Source: Megamerina dolium (taxonomy: Eukaryota; Arthropoda; Insecta; Diptera; Megamerinidae). From it: DNA of 64,000 nt. The notes below the pieces were generated by a model. That model had not been told where the DNA came from, searched no databases, and worked only from the letters and a program-made list of their open reading frames with translations. How positions within the stretch are numbered: the first letter of the stretch is position 1; the number at the start of each line of letters is the position of its first letter. The stretch covers positions 23,142,057 to 23,206,056 of the forward strand of contig OY978527.1 in NCBI GenBank assembly GCA_963854835.1, given 5' to 3'. The position numbers and the translations under genes were made by a program. Shown one piece after another: positions 55,120-64,000 of this stretch.

Positions 55120-58100
55120 ATGAGTTTCATGATGAAAAGAAAGGAAGATAGGATTGAATCCAACAAAATAATCTTCAAATTAGATTCTGGTGCAAGCGAC
55201 CACTTTGCTAACAAAAAATGGTACTTCATTGAACTTAAGGAGCTTGATAGTCCTGTGGAAATTAGTGTTGCTAAGGAAAAGCAATCACTGCTGGCTATGC
55301 AATTAGGAAATATCTATGGTGTCAGCGATAAAGGTACTAATTTGCATATAAAGAATGTTCTCTACATTCCTGAGCTGAGGGATAACCTGCTTTCAGTTCA
55401 CAAGTTAACGAAGGCTGGTTCTGAACTTGTTGCTACAGCACATCTAAAAGGAAACCTTTACGAGTTGGAAATTGAAATTTGCAAGCACAATGCAAATGTG
55501 TGCCATACAGATAAAGCTTCATTGTGGCATAAACGCTTAGGTCATATTGGTCAACAAGGTTTGGATCAATTAGGCAAGATGAAACTTATTCCAACAGAAG
55601 ATTTAAATATAAAACTTGGATTGTGTGGTGTATGCGTTGAAGGTAAACAAACTCGTGAACCCTTTAATAATACACGAGTCAAAGCAACCAGAACATTGGA
55701 ACGAATACATTCAGATGTTTGTGGGCCTATAGATCCAGTAGCTAGAGACGGTTCAAGATATGTCGTCTCTTTCATAGACGACTTTACTCATTTTGCAATG
55801 ATATTCAATATTAAAAAGAAATCACAAGTATTTGATTCGTTAAAAGAATATGAAGCATTATCATCTGCAATGTTTGGAACTAAAATTTCAAAACTAAGTA
55901 CTGATCAAGGACGTGAGTACTGTTCGAAAAATCAAGAAAATTGGTATAAACAGAAAGGTATTCAACTGGAGACTACTATTGCGTATACCCCACAACAGAA
56001 TGGCGTGGCAGAACGCTTTAACAGAACACTAGCTAAAAGAATTAGAGCAATATTAGTGGAATCACAAGTGCCAAAGAATTTCTGGAATGATGCAGCACTC
56101 ACGGCAGTATATTTACTTAATAGATGTTAACTTCTCCAACGCATGCTTTGGAGAAGTTAACAACACCAGCTGAAAAATGGTATGGAAGCAAACCTGATTT
56201 AAATAAGCTGCGCATATTTGGTTGTAAAGCCTATGCCTGGATTCCAAAACAATGCCGTAAGAAGTTTGACTCCAAGAGTCGAAAAGCAATAATGCTAGGA
56301 TATGTTCCAAATGGCTACAAACTTTGGGATATAAATCAACAAACGGTAGTAACAGCACGTGATGTTAAATTTGATGAGTTTTCCTTTCCCTACAAAGACG
56401 TCGTGGAAAAGCAACATGAACAACAAATTATAATTCGTACAGCTACGAGCAAGAAGGAGAAAATGAAAGAATTGCTCTTGCTGAACCGGAAAATAAAAAT
56501 TTTGATTGAAACGGTAATGCAGAATCAGCAATCCAATAATATTGCAACCGAAGAACTACTACCAATAGTCGAAATCTCGCCACCACCAGAGGTAAGGAGG
56601 AGCGCAAGGGGACATCACTTACCAAACAGGTTATTAGATTATATTACTGGATCTAAGGCAAATTTTGCCATGGTTGAAGACGCATCTACTCCACAAAGTT
56701 ATGAGGACATATTTGGCAGAAGTGATACTGACAACTGGCTAGAAGCGATTAACGATGAATTTGTGTCTATGGAGAAAAATAACGTTTGGAAACTTGTTGA
56801 TAAACCTACTAACGTCAAGCCTTTGAAAGCGAAATGGGTGTTTCGCCTGAAGAAAGATGAAAATGGAAATCCTTTGAAGTACAAAGCTAGATTGGTAGCT
56901 AAAGGTTTTTTGCAGGAGTATGGCATTAATTATAATCAAACGTATGCTCCAGTTGCAAAGTTGAGCACTATTCGTATTGTATTAGCTGTAGGAGTAAAGC
57001 TAAATTACCATTTTCATCAACTAGATGTCAAAACAGCGTTTTTGCATGGGGATTTGAAAGAAGATATTTTTATGGAGATACCACAAGGTTTTACAGCAGA
57101 AATGGGGATGGTACTCAAGCTCAAAAAATCTTTATATGGACTTAAGCAATCACCACGATGTTGGAACGAGAAACTAAATGATGCTATGTTAGCACTAGGT
57201 TTTACGCGTTCACGTCATGACTACTGCCTCTATACAAAAATTAGCGATCAAGATATCTTAATAGTAATTTTATATATCGACGATCTGCTAATTGCTGGTG
57301 CTCAGCTGTCATCTATTGAGAAACTTAAAGAAGATTTTTCGAAACGTTTTGAGATGTCAGACTGTGGAGCTTTAAAATATTTTTTAGGCATGAAAATCGA
57401 GCATTACAAGAGTGACTTAAAAATATCTCAAGAAACTAGTTTACGGAAGCTTTTAAGTAAATTTGGTATGTTGGACTGCAACTCTGTTAAAAGTCCAATG
57501 GAAAAAGGCTTGCAACTGGAAGCAACGAAAAAAGAAGGTTTTGATAAGCCATATCGAGAGTTGTTGGGAAGCCCAATGTACATCATGCTGTGCTCGAGAC
57601 CAGATATATGTTTTGGTGTATCTTATATGGGTCGCTTTCAACAAAATCCATCGGAGTCTCATTGGCAGCATCTAAAGAGAATTGTAAGATATCTCAAAAG
57701 AACATTATGTTTGAAGCTAGAATATCAGTCAGTAGATACTTTTCCAATTGTGGGCTATGCTGATGCAGATTGAGCAGCTGACATTAATGATCGAAAGTCA
57801 GTGAGCGGTTATGGTTTTAAAATATATGGATCAACTGTGTCATGGTCAACTAGAAAGCAGACAACAGTTGCAATATCGTCGAGTGAAGCAGAATATGTTG
57901 CTTTAAGCTCAGCAGTTACCGATGCAATATGGATACGTGGTATTATGAAAGATTTAAGTGAAATTCATGCGGAACCAGTATTAATCTATGAAGACAATCG
58001 TGGTTGTGTTGGAATGGCAAATAACCTTGAAAGCAAGCGTGCTAAACACATTGATATTAAGCACCACTTTATACGAGATAACATCATCAATGGAACTGTC

Positions 58101-58208
58101 AAAGTAGAGTCAATTGAATCAAAGGACCAACTTGCAGATATTTTTACAAAGGCTACAGATATAGCAACGTTTAATAAGATGCGCAGAAGCCTAATACTGA
58201 ACGATTGA
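55120..58208 (+). pseudogene. copia pol: protease, integrase, RT, RNase H
   Basis: The first frame (55120-56130) has the protease site LDSGASDHF, the integrase zinc motif (WHKRLGH ... CGVC) and the D, D, E core at HSDVCGP, STDQGREY and NGVAERFN. A frameshift at 56126 sits in a perfect 14-bp hairpin. The second frame (56124-58208) encodes RT with NNVWKLVDKP, KAKWVFRLKKDENG, LDVKTAFLHGDL, KSLYGLKQSPRCW and the catalytic LYIDDLLI. One TGA follows at 57771-57773. RNase H continues in the same frame with STRKQTTVAISSSEAEYVAL and SKRAKHIDIKHHFIRD. All catalytic motifs survive, so damage is limited and recent. Confidence 0.93.
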
Positions 58209-58215
58209 GAGGGGG

Positions 58216-58432
58216 TGTTGAAACTCAGTTTATTATACTTTATTATACTTATTATTTATAGCAATCGTTATTCTTGATTTTGGAATTATGTCACTGAAGA
58301 AATAAATAATACCAATACCAATACCAATAATTACCAATAATATAAAATTTTCTTCATTCTTAAATTACTGCTCTGCTGAACACACATACTTTTTCAACTG
58401 TTTCTAATCAATAAATAATTGCATACTCTTGA
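58216..58432 (+). repeat. copia 3' LTR (217 bp)
   Basis: Same ends as the 5' LTR. It contains an extra short repeat, about four units of ACCAAT (58307-58340), which accounts for most of the length difference between the two LTRs. Confidence 0.9.
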
Positions 58433-58437
58433 GTCAT

Positions 58438-59134
58438 TAACTGGACCAGATTATTTACAGAGAGTGTTTGGAACACTATCTTGATTAACTTGAACTGGAG
58501 GAGTAGTCCCCTTTAAAATGTTTGCATAAGATGTTGGCATAACATGAGTAGTATTTGTAACATTTTGTGGAGGAGGAGCAGATACATGCTCTATTTGAGA
58601 AACATTAACCATTGATGGGTTGCGAGGTCTTACTTGGGAAGTACTTTTAAGTTTGAGTTTGAGCTCAGTATAAACTAGACAACCTCTATAGTTTGCAGAG
58701 TGATTTCCACCGCAGTTACTACATTTTTTAACAGAAGAATCTTCTTTGTTAACAATACATTTGGAGGTGGGATGAAAGTCACCACATATAACGCATACAC
58801 TTCGTAGAGTGCAGTAAGATTTTGTGTGCCCATACTCTTGACAGTTAGCACATTGTATTGGGCCCGATCTTTTATGAGGTTCTTCCACCGAAATTCTTCG
58901 GTGAATTAAATATTTTATATTATATATTGGGTGAATTTCACCCTTTTTAAGTTTCTTAATATCGGGTTCCAACTCGACGCGATATAATGGCGTAGGCTGT
59001 TTTTCTTTATTTTTTATGTTGAACACGGATTTGACCTTAAAACAGTCTTCTTCTATAGCTATTTTCACATCATTGCAGTCAACATTTGGCTCAATGCCTT
59101 TTATCACAACGACTAATCCTTTGCTGCTTTTCAA
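58438..59134 (-). pseudogene. Jockey-B ORF1, main part
   Basis: 227 open codons begin at the truncated 5' end: LKSSKGLVVVIKGIEPNVD, then three zinc knuckles (CANCQEYGHTKSYC, CVICGDFHPTSKC, CSNCGGNHSANYRGC) and a tail. The frame ends at a TAA near 58451. The last codons (MTHFMNSMQGMMQEL and on) lie on the far side of copia at 54344-54255. The N-terminal half is missing. It is clearly homologous to Jockey-A ORF1. Confidence 0.9.
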
Positions 59135-59154
59135 CTGGTACGTGTAATAGTATT

Positions 59155-60480
59155 ACTGTTTGTCATCAAAATATTTTGTGACAGAACGGTAACGTAAGAA
59201 CGGATCGAAGTAACACAAACAATAACAGACAAAAGGCAAGCACTGCTACACCAAACCCTACAGTTTGCTATAACCGAAGATTTGGCAACAGAGAAAATAA
59301 ATGCTCCCAACCATGCACCACATCTACCGACCAGAGAAACAACAACTGCTCCCAGTAGACGTCTCCCCTTGCCGTCCCTTTATTTGCGACCGCACCGTTC
59401 TTCCTGCAACTTCAACAGATACAAAAAAACTTACCGATTACCAGCTTTACGCAGCAAAGGGTAGCATAATCCATAACTATGGTGATAGAGCACTCATCCC
59501 ATCAATACACACCCATCAATACACACACAAAGTATTACAGTATCTTCAAGGAATTTTCAGAACTTCTTGGGAATCCTTCAAATCACTCAACGTCGAAACA
59601 TAACGTTCGCCACTTCATTAAAACAGTTGGCCCACCATGTACACAGCGTGTTAGACAACTTTACCCCCAGCGCCTTAAGGTAGACAAAGACGAGTTCCAA
59701 CTTATGATTGAATTGGGCCACGTCAGACCATCTAAAAGCCCTTGGTCTAGCCCGCTAAACATGGCTAAGAAGAAAAACGGAGACTGGTGCCCATGTGGCG
59801 CAGACTAAACACGCAGATCCTCCCCGACCGATACCCGATTTCTCTTCTACACTATTACTCAACTGTCGCATGTGGCAAACAAATCTTCTCCACGATTGAT
59901 CTTCGACGCGTATTCTATCACATTCCTGTAAACGAAGAAGATACACCCAAGACTGCCATCATCACACAATCCAGATTCTTTGAATTTGTGAGCATGCAGT
60001 TCGGTCTGCGGAATGCTGCACAATCTTTCCAGCGATTCATTAACGAAGTGCTAGCTGGCTTTGATATTGTATATGTCTACATCGACCACCTGCTGGTGGC
60101 ATCTTCCAATCATGAAGAACACGAGTACCATTTACGAAAAATTTTCCAGCGTCTCAGCATACACGGCCTCTGTGTCAACGCCGACAAGTGCTGTCTCGGT
60201 GCTACGACTGTAAATTTCCTTTGTTACAAAATTACTGCCCACTACCCGACAGCATTCAAAGCCCTCTGAAATTTCCCAAGCTGAAATCAGCTAATTTTCG
60301 ACCGACTTAGAATACATTGCAGGCGATACGAACAACGTAGCAGACTCATTCCCTCACCCCACATGAAACGCCAAATGCACTAGGTACTTTAGCGACCAAT
60401 GTTGACCCATTTCAATCACCACCATCCCAACTTCGAACATATTTCCGAAAGAAAAATCCATCAAAAAATCTCGGAGGGAG
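59155..60480 (+). pseudogene. gypsy-2 gag end and RT fragment
   Basis: A zinc-type block with CYNRRFGNRENKCSQPC (59270) is the gag end. RT follows with DEFQLMIELGHVRPSKSPWS (59700), FSTIDLRRVFYHIPVNEED, FEFVSMQFGLRNAAQSFQRF and a catalytic box reading YIDH (about 60078) instead of YxDD. KIFQRLSIHGLCVNADKC comes next. A degraded RNase H end (EYIAGDTNNVADS, 60310) is present, then sequence to the 3' LTR. Protease, most RNase H and integrase are deleted. The changed catalytic box alone would inactivate RT. Confidence 0.75.
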
Positions 60481-60505
60481 TCGTGTGGGCAAACACCACA
60501 CCTAG

Positions 60506-60724
60506 TGTCAGCGGGTGAATTGTAAAGTGTGGACACACACCATTTAAGTGGTGTCAGCAAGGTGAACTACAACGACCAAGTGCAGTTAAGAAAAGTAAAT
60601 ACGATTCGTCACATTGTAACTGTATTATATAAAAAAGCTTTGCGTATGCTTTTACATACGCCATCATTTCTTCATATAATTGAATTCAAGAAATTAGTTG
60701 GGTTTGGCATTGTGACTTCCCACA
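60506..60724 (+). repeat. gypsy-2 3' LTR
   Basis: Starts TGTCAGCGGGTGAATTG and ends TGTGACTTCCCACA (219 bp). Both ends match the short 5' remnant. A target duplication was not found. Confidence 0.65.
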
Positions 60725-62539
60725 TGTGTATGTTGCTTAACGTCATCTAGTGGTAAGAGCCATCAAAATCATATGTTCGTTTCACAGTGAGTAATAATTG
60801 GTGCTCTCTAGTAGCAAATAATCAAAAGTCATGTTAACCTGGTAAAACATAACAACGATGCGCTTTGCAACAATATGACGATTGACATAAACAGATCTAC
60901 CTGTATATTTTATGTTAAGTATATAGGTACCTCGTATTGGAAAAATACGTTAAGAATACCGATCGTCTGAGCCTGATCAGAAGGTTAGTTATGTGAAATT
61001 TTTAAAAGTGGAGTTGGCTGGAGATCCTGATAGTGTAAAGTACTACGTCGCGATCATAAATTGCAAAAGTACTGTTGCGTGTGGCCTGTCAAGATGAGCT
61101 TGTCATGTCAGATATGACTCCAATATCTACAGCTGTCAACTGTGTCTTGAGGTTGTGTCACTTATTATGCCAGATGCCAGAATGGTGGATTTCCTGCCGT
61201 ACGTGATATTTGCTGGGTTCTGATATTGACTAAGCCAGTACATATACGATATTGTGTATATGACCGTAACTGTCAGGGATACTTGTATTGGTATGTACAT
61301 AAGGACGGTATATTGTAGTTCGTTTACCTTCTTTTTTGGTTAACGTTAGCTGAACACATTTTTTGTTGGCCGCATTGCAGTTTATTCTGCCCCGTTAGAA
61401 GTTACCGTCATTTATTGTTTTCATTTGCATCTGCTAATTTGGAAAAGAGTCAGTTGGTTGAAAGATTTGAAACGTGCTGTGTCGGTGTTATTTGGTCGGT
61501 ATATTGTGGTGAAGTTTTGCTTAAGAGTAATGATATTAGCTGATTTTTATAACATTGAAGTGTATGCATGCGTGTTTTGACAATGCTATAACTAATAAAA
61601 GGACTTAGTGGCGATATAAAATCCGTCTAATACTATCGTTATTTATGAAATATAAAGTGCGCACATATGCATATCTGGAGGTACTAGAGGACGGATGTCA
61701 CACCAGAGGCCTGATGAACCAGAGTGAGGGCCCCATATAACTATTCCGCGCTATAATATTAACGGGTATATTGCTAATCCCGTAAAGAATTGATCAGGCG
61801 CCTTAATTAGCCTTGCTGAGTCAGCTAGCGGCAGCGTGGTAGTTGCACATGATATAAACGAGTAGACCACCATACTGACAAACTCACCACTTATACACAA
61901 CACACGGTACCATAATTTTGTTTCTGTGCTACGTACGCAGAGGAACATATAAAGAATACGATTTTAGACCAGAAAGATGATAGGTTTGATTAGCTGTACG
62001 TTTCGTGTAAGCGACACCATAGCAATAAATGTTCCAGCAGATCAGTTTTCTTTTATGGAGACTCGGAGGAAGTGTTTTTTATGCCTTAGTCTAAGAATCA
62101 GTGTAAATGTCGTCCTAATTTGTTTTTTGTTGATTATTTATTATTTAAAAGATAATATTTGGAGATTTTAATTTGTGTGGTGGGCATATGTACCTGATAT
62201 GGGAGGAATGTATATGTATATATCATATGGTATTTGAATTTGGGTGCGATCGTACATAAAGAAGTAAAAATATAATCGTCATAAGTACAATTATATTTTT
62301 AGTAAAAATATAATCGTCATAACGGTAATCAAGTGGTGGAATCGTCTCGTTCTTATTTGCAGGTTCTTGTGGCACATACATATATACGTGCCTAGGTGAT
62401 TCCCACAAAATTGAGCTCAATAGGTTAGGGAGCCCTATATTTTAGTAAATACAAGAAATCTGTTGCGTTTGTGTCGTCATCGTCGTATTGGAATTCCCCC
62501 ACTTTTTTCGTCTTCCCTTTATTATCATACTGGCGAATT

Positions 62540-62542
<3 letters not shown>
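60725..62542. other. Intergenic, no gene recognised
   Basis: Sequence near 61000-61760 is less AT-rich but shows no recognisable domain in any frame. A 22-bp direct repeat AGTAAAAATATAATCGTCATAA occurs at 62262-62283 and 62301-62322. Confidence 0.5.

Positions 62543-62602
<60 letters not shown>
62543..62602. repeat. (AT)n microsatellite
   Basis: Thirty uninterrupted AT units. Tyr/Ile-rich reading frames over it are artefacts. Confidence 0.95.
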
Positions 62603-62604
<2 letters not shown>

Positions 62605-64000
62605 GCCCGTTAAGGACATGTGTATCTGTTGAATCACATATACCCATACTTACGAAAATACATTACATACATTGCCCAAATCTATACATTTAATGAAAAG
62701 AAAATCAAACAAAAGAATATTTCCGTTTATATACTAATAGGTGCATACATATGGATATATGTATATAACCAACATATATATCTAATGTATATTAATATAT
62801 GCACATATATAGTACCTTTTTATTTGTGTTTATAATTACATTTTTTTCGTTATATACATAAAAATTACTTGTTTTATATGTATATATATTATACCTTATA
62901 TGTTACATTTGTATATTTATACCGCTATTTACTTAATTTTTCTAAAAACTGGTCATATTTATTACACATTTATTTATATTTTTTTATACCTTTATTTATA
63001 TGTTACAATTTCTTTTTATATTATTTCTATATATTTACAATTTTTCTTTCATTGGTTGTTATTCTTTTTTTTTGGTTTAATATATAATAAATAATTATGA
63101 TATAATGTTTATTAGTATGTGCGGATAAAATTTTTTTTAGAGGGGGAATATAGGGGGATGTGGATGAAAGTGGAGTGATTCTTGCAGGCGTTTAATTTGT
63201 TAGTTAGTGGGGATCGTTCCCAGACGAGGTGTGCAAGACGGTCCAGGCTGGGTGGGTACACCCAGGAGCACACGGAGGCATGTCATCTGCCAGATGCGTG
63301 AGGTCATGAGTTTCTGTATATGGTATTAGTGTAAATGTGTGTCGTAGCGTTGGCCTCGGTCGACGTTATTGTCCATCCATTGTGGTGTCATGGCGGGTTG
63401 AGAAACACGACCCAATCCCCTTTTGCTAGCCGAGGCATTCAGGACAATCACGGTATGTGGATGGACAATAATGGCGCCCAATTAAAACAAACGTCGACTG
63501 GTCATGTTGTGTACGTTATTGTCTACTGTAGCGTTTCTTCTGTTGTTGCACATGGTGATGCTGGCACTGACATTTTACGTCGCATCTGTTTCATGATGGC
63601 AAATATCATCGTCATTACAAACAAAACAATCCAAATATTCATTAACCACATACATTCCTTCTTTTTTTTTTTGCACATATAACAGTACTAAGTTCGTAAA
63701 AGAGCCATACCTCATTTCCTTTTTATCTGTAGTGTATTTGAGAAGTGAAGATTAAGTTGAGGTGAATACTGTACCGCCAATATGAATTGTTAATGCGGAG
63801 GTCTGACTAGTGCAACATAGGTGTAGTGATTATCGCAAGATGTATTTGGTTATATCGTCACTTGTCATCAGTTTTTTTTTTATCATGACACCGTAAAGTC
63901 ATGCTTCGGAGCATTAGTTAGTCAATAGAAGAACCTACAAAATGCACCTTATTATCAAGGATTGTTGTATATTAAAATTAAATGAACATTTTTTGGGAAT
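62603..64000. other. AT-rich right flank
   Basis: T-rich to 63120 with no coding signal. A GC-richer patch at 63200-63600 contains a 14-bp inverted repeat (TTATTGTCCATCCA at 63366-63379, inverted at 63458-63471) and a 115-codon frame with no recognisable domain. No feature can be named. Confidence 0.45.

Larger units (their letters stand above)
54345..58432 (+). mobile_element. copia-type LTR retrotransposon
   Basis: Two LTRs (54345-54526 and 58216-58432) flank gag-pol in Ty1/copia order: protease, integrase, RT, RNase H. The 5-bp GTCAT target duplication is perfect (54340-54344 and 58433-58437). A copia-like primer site GGTTATGGGC follows the 5' LTR, and a purine tract GAGAGGGGG (58207-58215) precedes the 3' LTR. 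It lies inside Jockey-B ORF1. Gag is damaged and pol has a frameshift and one stop. Confidence 0.93.
51650..59152 (-). mobile_element. Jockey-B: jockey-clade LINE, split by copia
   Basis: ORF1 and ORF2 resemble Jockey-A in order and motifs but are clearly diverged and decayed. The 5' end is truncated within ORF1 (homology starts at YYTYQLKSSKG near 59150). The 3' end lies near 51650 without a clear poly(T). The copia element at 54345-58432 separates most of ORF1 from its last codons and ORF2. Possible target duplication TAATAGTA occurs near 51618 and 59146, but the left copy is not adjacent to a tail. Confidence 0.8.
50915..60724 (+). mobile_element. gypsy-2: Ty3/gypsy element hosting nested LINE and copia
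   Basis: A short 5' LTR remnant, primer site and gag start at the left, and gag zinc region, RT and 3' LTR at the right, are separated by Jockey-B (about 51650-59152), which itself carries copia. Both flanks are on the plus strand and fit one element read across the gap. Protease, most RNase H and integrase are missing. The gag type and the primer site suggest a CsRn1-like lineage, which is tentative. That left and right parts were once contiguous is an inference. Confidence 0.65.

Noticed and set aside
62463..62693. Tyr-Ile-rich frame near the second AT microsatellite
   Set aside because: Also a microsatellite artefact.
63335..63682. 115-codon frame in the right flank
   Set aside because: No recognisable domain, ends in a low-complexity tail, no neighbours; kept as unannotated.

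Overview
This window looks like an AT-rich, transposon-dense stretch of a higher dipteran genome. A tephritid fruit fly is my best guess. The evidence is the mix of jockey-, RTE- and RNase H-type LINEs, Ty3/gypsy, copia and BEL LTR elements, Harbinger, mariner and hAT DNA transposons, a tRNA-derived SINE that resembles tephritid repeats, and short GT-AG introns. There are no bacterial genes, rRNA genes, CRISPR arrays or convincing free tRNA genes. The only likely host gene is a two-exon, seven-finger C2H2 zinc-finger gene at 2318-3196.

Layout. 0.9-2.1 kb: internally deleted PIF/Harbinger element. 2.3-3.2 kb: zinc-finger gene. 3.4-3.8 kb: tRNA-derived SINE. 4.76-6.0 kb: mariner-type element with a broken transposase. 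6.2-7.3 kb: a 48-bp inverted repeat pair enclosing a hAT-type MITE and an AT microsatellite. 7.44-12.89 kb: gypsy-1, with a clear Gag/Pol -1 frameshift signal, a few nonsense codons and a collapsed 5' LTR. 14.15-18.77 kb: a full-length jockey-clade LINE (Jockey-A) with two intact ORFs, poly(A) tail and target-site duplication. 19.35-39.8 kb: a graveyard of minus-strand RNase H-bearing LINEs (three families, here called alpha, beta and gamma) mixed with minus-strand errantivirus-like env and protease/RT remnants and a plus-strand RTE insertion. 40.1-43.85 kb: hAT transposase pseudogene split by a Jockey-A copy. 44.1-48.6 kb: second SINE, then an RTE element split by a third Jockey-A copy. 48.7-50.6 kb: BEL/Pao remnant. 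50.9-60.7 kb: a three-level nest of copia inside Jockey-B inside gypsy-2. 60.7-64 kb: AT-rich sequence with a microsatellite and no recognised gene.

The elements work as independent selfish units, and their insertion order can be read from who interrupts whom. Jockey-A is the most recent wave: one intact copy and two near-identical truncated copies that split older elements. The strongest functional signals are the frameshift site of gypsy-1, the intact Jockey-A copy, and the strong minus-strand bias of fragments between 19 and 40 kb, which would suit a plus-strand piRNA-producing locus. I see no clear new host system. Clade names for the decayed elements come from motif recognition without a database search and are tentative.
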